DNA from: Drosophila pseudoobscura
Lineage: Eukaryota; Arthropoda; Insecta; Diptera; Drosophilidae
Length of the DNA stretch: 64,000 bases
NCBI RefSeq assembly: GCF_009870125.1
Contig: NC_046679.1
Coordinates: forward strand, 24,738,001-24,802,000
Direction of reading: 5' to 3'
The stretch's first letter is position 1. Each line of letters starts with the position of its first letter. The position numbers and the translations under genes are program-made. Below the pieces are notes generated by a model. It was not told the DNA's origin. It saw only the letters and a program-made list of their open reading frames with translations, and did not search any database. Below, piece after piece: positions 58,601-64,000 of the stretch.

Positions 58601-61600
58601 CGACAGCAGCAGCAGCAGCAGCAACCCCTTCACCGTTGCTTTTGTGGGGTGCAAGGCATTTTTTCAGCCTTCCAGTCACACAGTCACCTCCCCCCACTAA
58701 ACGCTTCCCCACCAAACCATAGCGAGACGTCTACTGTGTAGAAATATGGGAAATGAAAGAGAGGAAGGCGGCAGAGGAAGCCGCGCCGCGGCAGGGAGTG
58801 CAATCAGCAAGAAAACCATAGTACTTGAGAATCTCTCCCCCCGCTCGCGCTCTCTCTCTCTCTCTCTCTCTCTTTCTCTGTAGCGATATTCAAAGTTGAA
58901 AATAAAAGTGAAACGAGAGGAGAGGAACGTAAAGGGCGGTGGCGGTGGGCCCCGGAGGAGAGCCAAGACGAATGTTAAAGTTGACGGCGACGTCGCTGCA
59001 TGTTTGACAGAATGCCAGTCAGAGAAATGATGATGCTTGCTTTTGTTGTTGCTGCTGCCTGTTTATTGGGGTGGACCCCATTCGCAGGCAACGGCTCTGC
59101 CGTGTCTGCCTCTGCCTCCCCCCTGAGTCTGACTTGCGGCAAACATTTATTGAATTTTCCCGCCTCAAATGGATTTGTGTCTCCTTTTTCTGATTCACCC
59201 TTAAGCTTTTGCACCCCCTTTATAGCACCTTTACGTAATATCCATTTACTGCATTTCCTCTAAATTGCACATTAATTTGATTTGAATGTGAATGTATTTT
59301 AAAATTATAGAATATAGAGGATTTTAGCTAGGATCAGCCTTAAAGGTGGAGCCAAGCGGCTGTAAAAGTTTCCCATAAGCGAATGGCCACTTCCGATTCG
59401 AACAAAGACTATAATTACGTTTAAATGGCAAAAATATATGCAATTTGCATACAAATTAAAATTATTATCAGTTGTATCAAATTTAAATAAATACGGAATT
59501 TCATTTTAATTAATTTTCAATGTAATTTGATCAAATTTTCATATCTTAATGTATCAAATTTAAATAAATGATTAAAATTAGTCGAATTTCCAACATCTGT
59601 TGCCAAAATAGGACAAAAAAAATCATATACCTAAGTATTATTTGGAAGATAACCATTAAGGATACTTCTTATATGAAGATAGTTTGATTTTTATCAACAG
59701 GTATCCATAGCAAAATAACATAAATAAATTTATTACAAATTGCATAATAATTTATATATATTTTATACGCTTATTATTTAATGAAATCTCCCACTAACAA
59801 CATAATTATTACGTAACTAATTTGAAGAAATTAACTCATTTAATCGTTATAAAAGGAACCTCCGCCAAATTTCCCAACTTTAAAAGATTTCCTTCACATA
59901 TGTAAATATTTTTCTCAGTTCCAGACTGACTCTTGCGGTTGTTGTTTTGAAAAAACAGCTTAAAAATGACAAAAACAATGACTACAAATTGCGATTAGCA
60001 TTGCTCAACGATCGACATTGAGACGTGCGACCCCACTTTCCAGGCGTACCCCAACCCATTACCCCCCTCCAGTATATATGTAGTATCCACAGTAAAACTG
60101 GACTGCCTACCTGTCCGCCCTAACTGCGAGTACGATTACTCAACAGCACACACAGACAGACATTCAGACAGATACTTTCTGAGACAGACTTTATATGGTT
60201 AGACAACGTTTTGGGAACGGACCCAAAACCTCGAGTTGGTTTTTTGGTTCGTTGTGGCTCTGACTTTTCGGACTCTACCGTCGAATCTCCCCGACGTTCA
60301 ATGAACTTCTCTCACTCACTCACTCGCTCGCTCACTCCTACTATCGCGCTCGGACAGCCCATCTCTGTCTAAGCCATGAAATTGCTTCCAACAAAATGGA
60401 ATTCTTATTATTGTTTAATTATACATTTACATTTAAGTAGAAACCCCAACAAAACAGTGCAAAGAAATTGAATGAACGTGTGTGGGGACAGCAGAAGAAA
60501 TAAGACAAAAGATTCTACTTAGAAGGGGAAGACTTGAGAGACAAATCAGAACAAATCCAATTACAGAGTAAGAGATTCACAGAAAGAATAATAGTTAACA
60601 AAATTAAGGAAAATATTTAGGTTTCTCTTTTCTTAAACGACTTAAAAAGTTGCTATCTTTCTTCAAATCTTTTCCTATTTGAGATTCTGGAAGAGACAGC
60701 AGTAGAACATCTGCTTCTCTCACGTTTTCCCAGTGTGGCTTAGCAGTAAAGGTAAATAAGAAGGAAAGCAGAAATGTTTGCACCATAATGGGTTCAAAAT
60801 TAATTATATTTTCCTGACAAATGGTAGATTTTTATTATCTTCTTTATTCTTTTGAACTTACGCATTTCCACGCTTTGAAGGCTCTTGAACAATTTTGAAA
60901 TGTAATCCAAAGTATTTTTGTTTGGGCGGCAATAATTTGTGTTATATAATTTCTGATTAATAATGTAATTGGCAAAACGTAATTGAATCTTAATAAATTA
61001 ATAATAAGCGTTTAAGTTGCTTTAAAAGAATTTGGCTTTTTTTTTTAAATATTACTAAATAAAGAACAGTTCTTCAATGAAGAAATTTTGGAATAATAAA
61101 TTAGTTAATTAAAGAATGATGGATAATTTCAAATTTAAAAATGGGGAAACACTTAAAACTTAATGAGATTTTGAAGAAAACGTTAAATGTTTAACATGTG
61201 AAATATTTTAAATAATAATTAACAAAAATATGACTTGAAAGAAATGTTTTTGTATTGCAATTTAGTTGAAATTTTTTTAATAGAAACAGAAAATAATATT
61301 TAAATTTTTTCATTTGTGATTTGATAGAAATGATTAATTTTCTGGGGTTATATTTGTGTCATGATTCGGGTATTTCGTTTGTAATCCTTGGTTGGTGGTC
61401 CGCCAAATGCATTGGTATGTGTGTTTTGAAACATTGGTGAGCGGATTGTATCTTATAGATACATCTTTCCACAGAACTTCTTGGTTGATAACATTTCGAT
61501 TTGTAACTTTTTTCAAGGTTTCACTGAGGATCGATTAGTAGCAGTATTATTATTATTATTATTATGATACAACAGAAACAACGTCATGTTCCGGGTAAAT

Positions 61601-64000
61601 GAAACAACAACAAATAGAACGCGCACTCGGCTCGGATCGGATCAACGATGAGTGATCAGAGGAAGAGGATCACTTCCACTTTCTGCTGCGTTCGGTTTGT
61701 AAATGAATGTTGCGTAGAGTTCTTGCCATGAGACCCGAAAAGAGAAAGAGTAGAAGGCCAGGCAGCGGCAGTGGAGAGAGAAACAGGAATGCAATTGCAG
61801 AGGCAGAGACACAGAGACACAGAGAGAGCGAGACAGAGGGAGCGATCGTGTGCGTGTGTGTGTGTGCGTAAGAGTGGGCTAGCGTATGCACACACAGAGA
61901 GAGAGAGAGAGTGTGCAAGTAACGGGGCGTACGTACGAAAAGGAATGCAAGGAATAAGAAAAACAAAAACAATAAGGGAGGATAATGCACCAGAGGGAGA
62001 ACCTTTAAAGCTCTCTCTCTCTCTCTCTCTTTTCCCCTACCCTAAAACAAAGTTGGACAATAGCTGCGTATGTGACGACGTCTAGGGCTAAGGATTTCAT
62101 TCTATTGTTCCAAGGATTCCTTTTGATTGACTAAATGACCCGACTCCCGGCTCCCGACTCCCGACTACTTCTGCGGAAGTGCAGTCGCGAGAGTCACAAA
62201 ACAAGAGAGAGTGGGAGTGCCCGCAGCAGAGAGACGAATGAGAGCGGGTCTCTCTTTTATCAGCGGTTCATATTCTTCAGCGGGTCCGACCTGCTTCAAG
62301 GGTTCCTCTTTCCAATGATTATTATCGTGATAATCATGTGGACAGGTGCTAATTGCTGGGCTATTTTCTAGGTCCATTGAACCCCCGACGAAGAACCATC
62401 AAGAACCAAGAACCACTCCACCCGTCCCATGCAAATCTCCCACAAAAGCAAACCAAATCAAACGGAAATGAAAGAACACCACCAGAAATCAGAAATCAGA
62501 TCGGTACTTGCCTAATAACAGGGACAAGCCAGGACACGTCCCGTCCCGTCCCGTGCAGCTTTTTGATTGGCAAAGAAATTATAGAGTAAAGAGGGGGAGC
62601 AGCGGCGAGACACCGAGTGAGATAAGTAATTTAAAAATTTAATCAGTTTATGGCTGAGATTCCACAGAGACACAGAGAGAGTGGGAGAGAGAGACGCTCA
62701 GCAGAGCGGATATGAAACAGGAGATGACTTGTCTGGCTGTCTGGGCACCCGCACCGCACCCTCTCTCTATTTTCGAGGATGAGATTCCTAGTCTAGACCC
62801 CACCATCCAAGGGGGTCGCTATTGGGGATGCCCTTGAACAAATCAATCCATTCTGTAATCCATCCATTGAGGCAGAGGAAAAGGGCTGCAATTTTAAGGC
62901 TTTAACTTAGATTTAAAAACCGAATATCTAACAGAATATTCTTTATACTATGCTATACTTCATTATTGAAGGTTTTGTTGTACAATCGATGGTTATGTCT
63001 TATATCCTTCCTTCTTAGGATTGACATCTGGTCAAAAATCATTGGAAAACCGCTCCGGTCTGCTCTTCAAGAGTGTAATGACAGCTAGGACAGTGACAGT
63101 AGGCCTGTCCTACTGTACATACCAGTCTGCGAAGGATGTGTCCTGCGGATGGGTACAGGCTGCCCAGGACTTTGCTCGCTCAACGCGCGCGTTGCATTCG
63201 GGTTCGATACGAGAGGACGAGAGGAGTTTCACTGAGGGACAGACCAACAGACCAACAGACAGACTGACGTATTGCCTGTGTATGTGTGTGAATGTTTCTG
63301 AAGGAGAAATAGTTTGCAGCTGCCGCATGCCGCATGCGTTCACGTTGTTGTCGTTGTTGTTGTTGCTTTATGGCTTCCAACTACAGGGAAATAAAATAAA
63401 CCTCCTTAGCGCATGCCACAAAAAGGGGAGTACGAAGCAGTAAGAGAGTAAGAAAATATACAGAAAGGCAGCCGGAATGGGAAATATCATCATATAAGAC
63501 CTCTCTATAAGGTCTGCGCGGCCAAGAGATCCTTGGAAGTCCAAGTGGGTTTTTAGAGCCCTGAACAGAGATCCGATCCCACAAAACCAACAAGCAACAC
63601 TTGAGGAAATCAATGAAAACTTGGAGTGTTGATAATTACCTATAGAGAGAGAGACACAAAGAGGGAAAGAGCGAGAGATTCTTTAGAGCTACTCAAACAT
63701 CTGTTGAAGGATCATGAGAAGATATAGACCCAAAACAAGATTTGATTATGATAAGAAAGCCTTGGGTGCAAGAAAGATCCCAAGAAAACTCACGATGGAA
63801 TCACAAGAGAAGAAAGAACTTCTGCAGGATAGTCTATGGGGAGACACGCTATAATAAAATAAGCATTCGAAGCAACATCTTTCACTTCATAGCACGAATG
63901 GTAGAGAGAAGATTACAACTAAATCGAAACAGAAAATGGCCTTTTGCCTCACCTACCTTTATCTTTCATTGGACAATTTTCGTGATTAGTATCTGGTTTT
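55641..64000. other. Upstream intergenic or intronic DNA
   Basis: No protein-coding gene that I can support. Several CT/GA tracts ((CT)n at 58,850-58,873, GA-rich 61,905, CT-rich 62,015), an (ATT)n at about 61,545-61,565 and AT-rich blocks (59,300-59,900; 60,840-61,330) are present. A promoter-like, less repetitive stretch lies at about 60,040-60,380. Open frames here are shadows of low-complexity sequence. More distal E2f1 5' exons may lie in it. Confidence 0.45.
58850..58873. repeat. (CT)n microsatellite
   Basis: CT dinucleotide tract producing an arginine/glutamate minus-strand reading; not coding. Confidence 0.9.

Noticed and set aside
1-64000. tRNA, rRNA or other structured RNA genes
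   Set aside because: I saw no convincing cloverleaf with A and B boxes and no rRNA or snRNA signature by eye; a covariance-model scan would be needed to exclude them.

Overview
The window looks like nuclear DNA of a Drosophila, most likely an obscura-group species (the pseudoobscura/persimilis/miranda lineage). It has short GT-AG introns, opa/CAG runs in coding exons, CA/GA microsatellites, DINE-1 (INE-1) Helentron remnants, a fly E2f1 gene and several Argonaute2 copies. Repeated, mostly testis-biased Ago2 duplication is known for the obscura group. E2f1 lies on Muller element E in D. melanogaster, whereas the ancestral AGO2 gene lies on Muller D. The Ago2 array here is therefore probably a secondary location.

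Layout. 1-5,530 is non-coding and microsatellite-rich, perhaps the 5' end of a leftward gene (in D. melanogaster InR neighbours E2f1; I infer this only from synteny). 5,540-9,200 holds degenerate repeats and an unidentified leftward gene remnant. 9,740-11,870 carries two divergent leftward V-ATPase proteolipid paralogs with a transposase relic between them. 11,944-12,945 is a DINE-1 copy. 12,948-39,790 is a large imperfect palindrome built from Ago2 units. 39,800-41,570 is a decayed gypsy-type retroelement. 41,600-48,600 is leftward E2f1 (3'UTR and five coding exons). 48,600-64,000 is its upstream, non-coding and microsatellite-rich region with a candidate 5' exon.

The palindrome has two full-length Ago2 copies in tandem on the left arm (A, 13,271-17,282; B, 18,675-22,652, both +). 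The right arm has one full-length copy (D, 39,482-34,339, -) and one 5' fragment (C, 31,868-30,136, -). All full-length copies keep the DDH slicer residues and an open reading frame across nine exons. The palindrome's centre is not Ago2. It is a second, near-perfect inverted repeat of about 2.3 kb (23,757-26,081 and 27,894-30,229) made from an FHA-domain gene with an RVxF motif, with a loop of about 1.8 kb holding scrambled Ago2 exons.

Both arms of the inner repeat carry the same frame breaks, so it does not look protein-coding. It has the architecture of a long hairpin-RNA locus. The truncated Ago2 copy C carries a promoter and points straight into it. A transcript from C (leftward) or read-through from B (rightward) would fold into a stem of about 2.3 kb, a natural Dicer-2/Ago2 substrate, directed against the parental FHA gene. 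An RNAi effector gene amplified together with a potential siRNA source is the main discovery candidate here. It is inference from architecture, and the palindrome also needs long-read confirmation.
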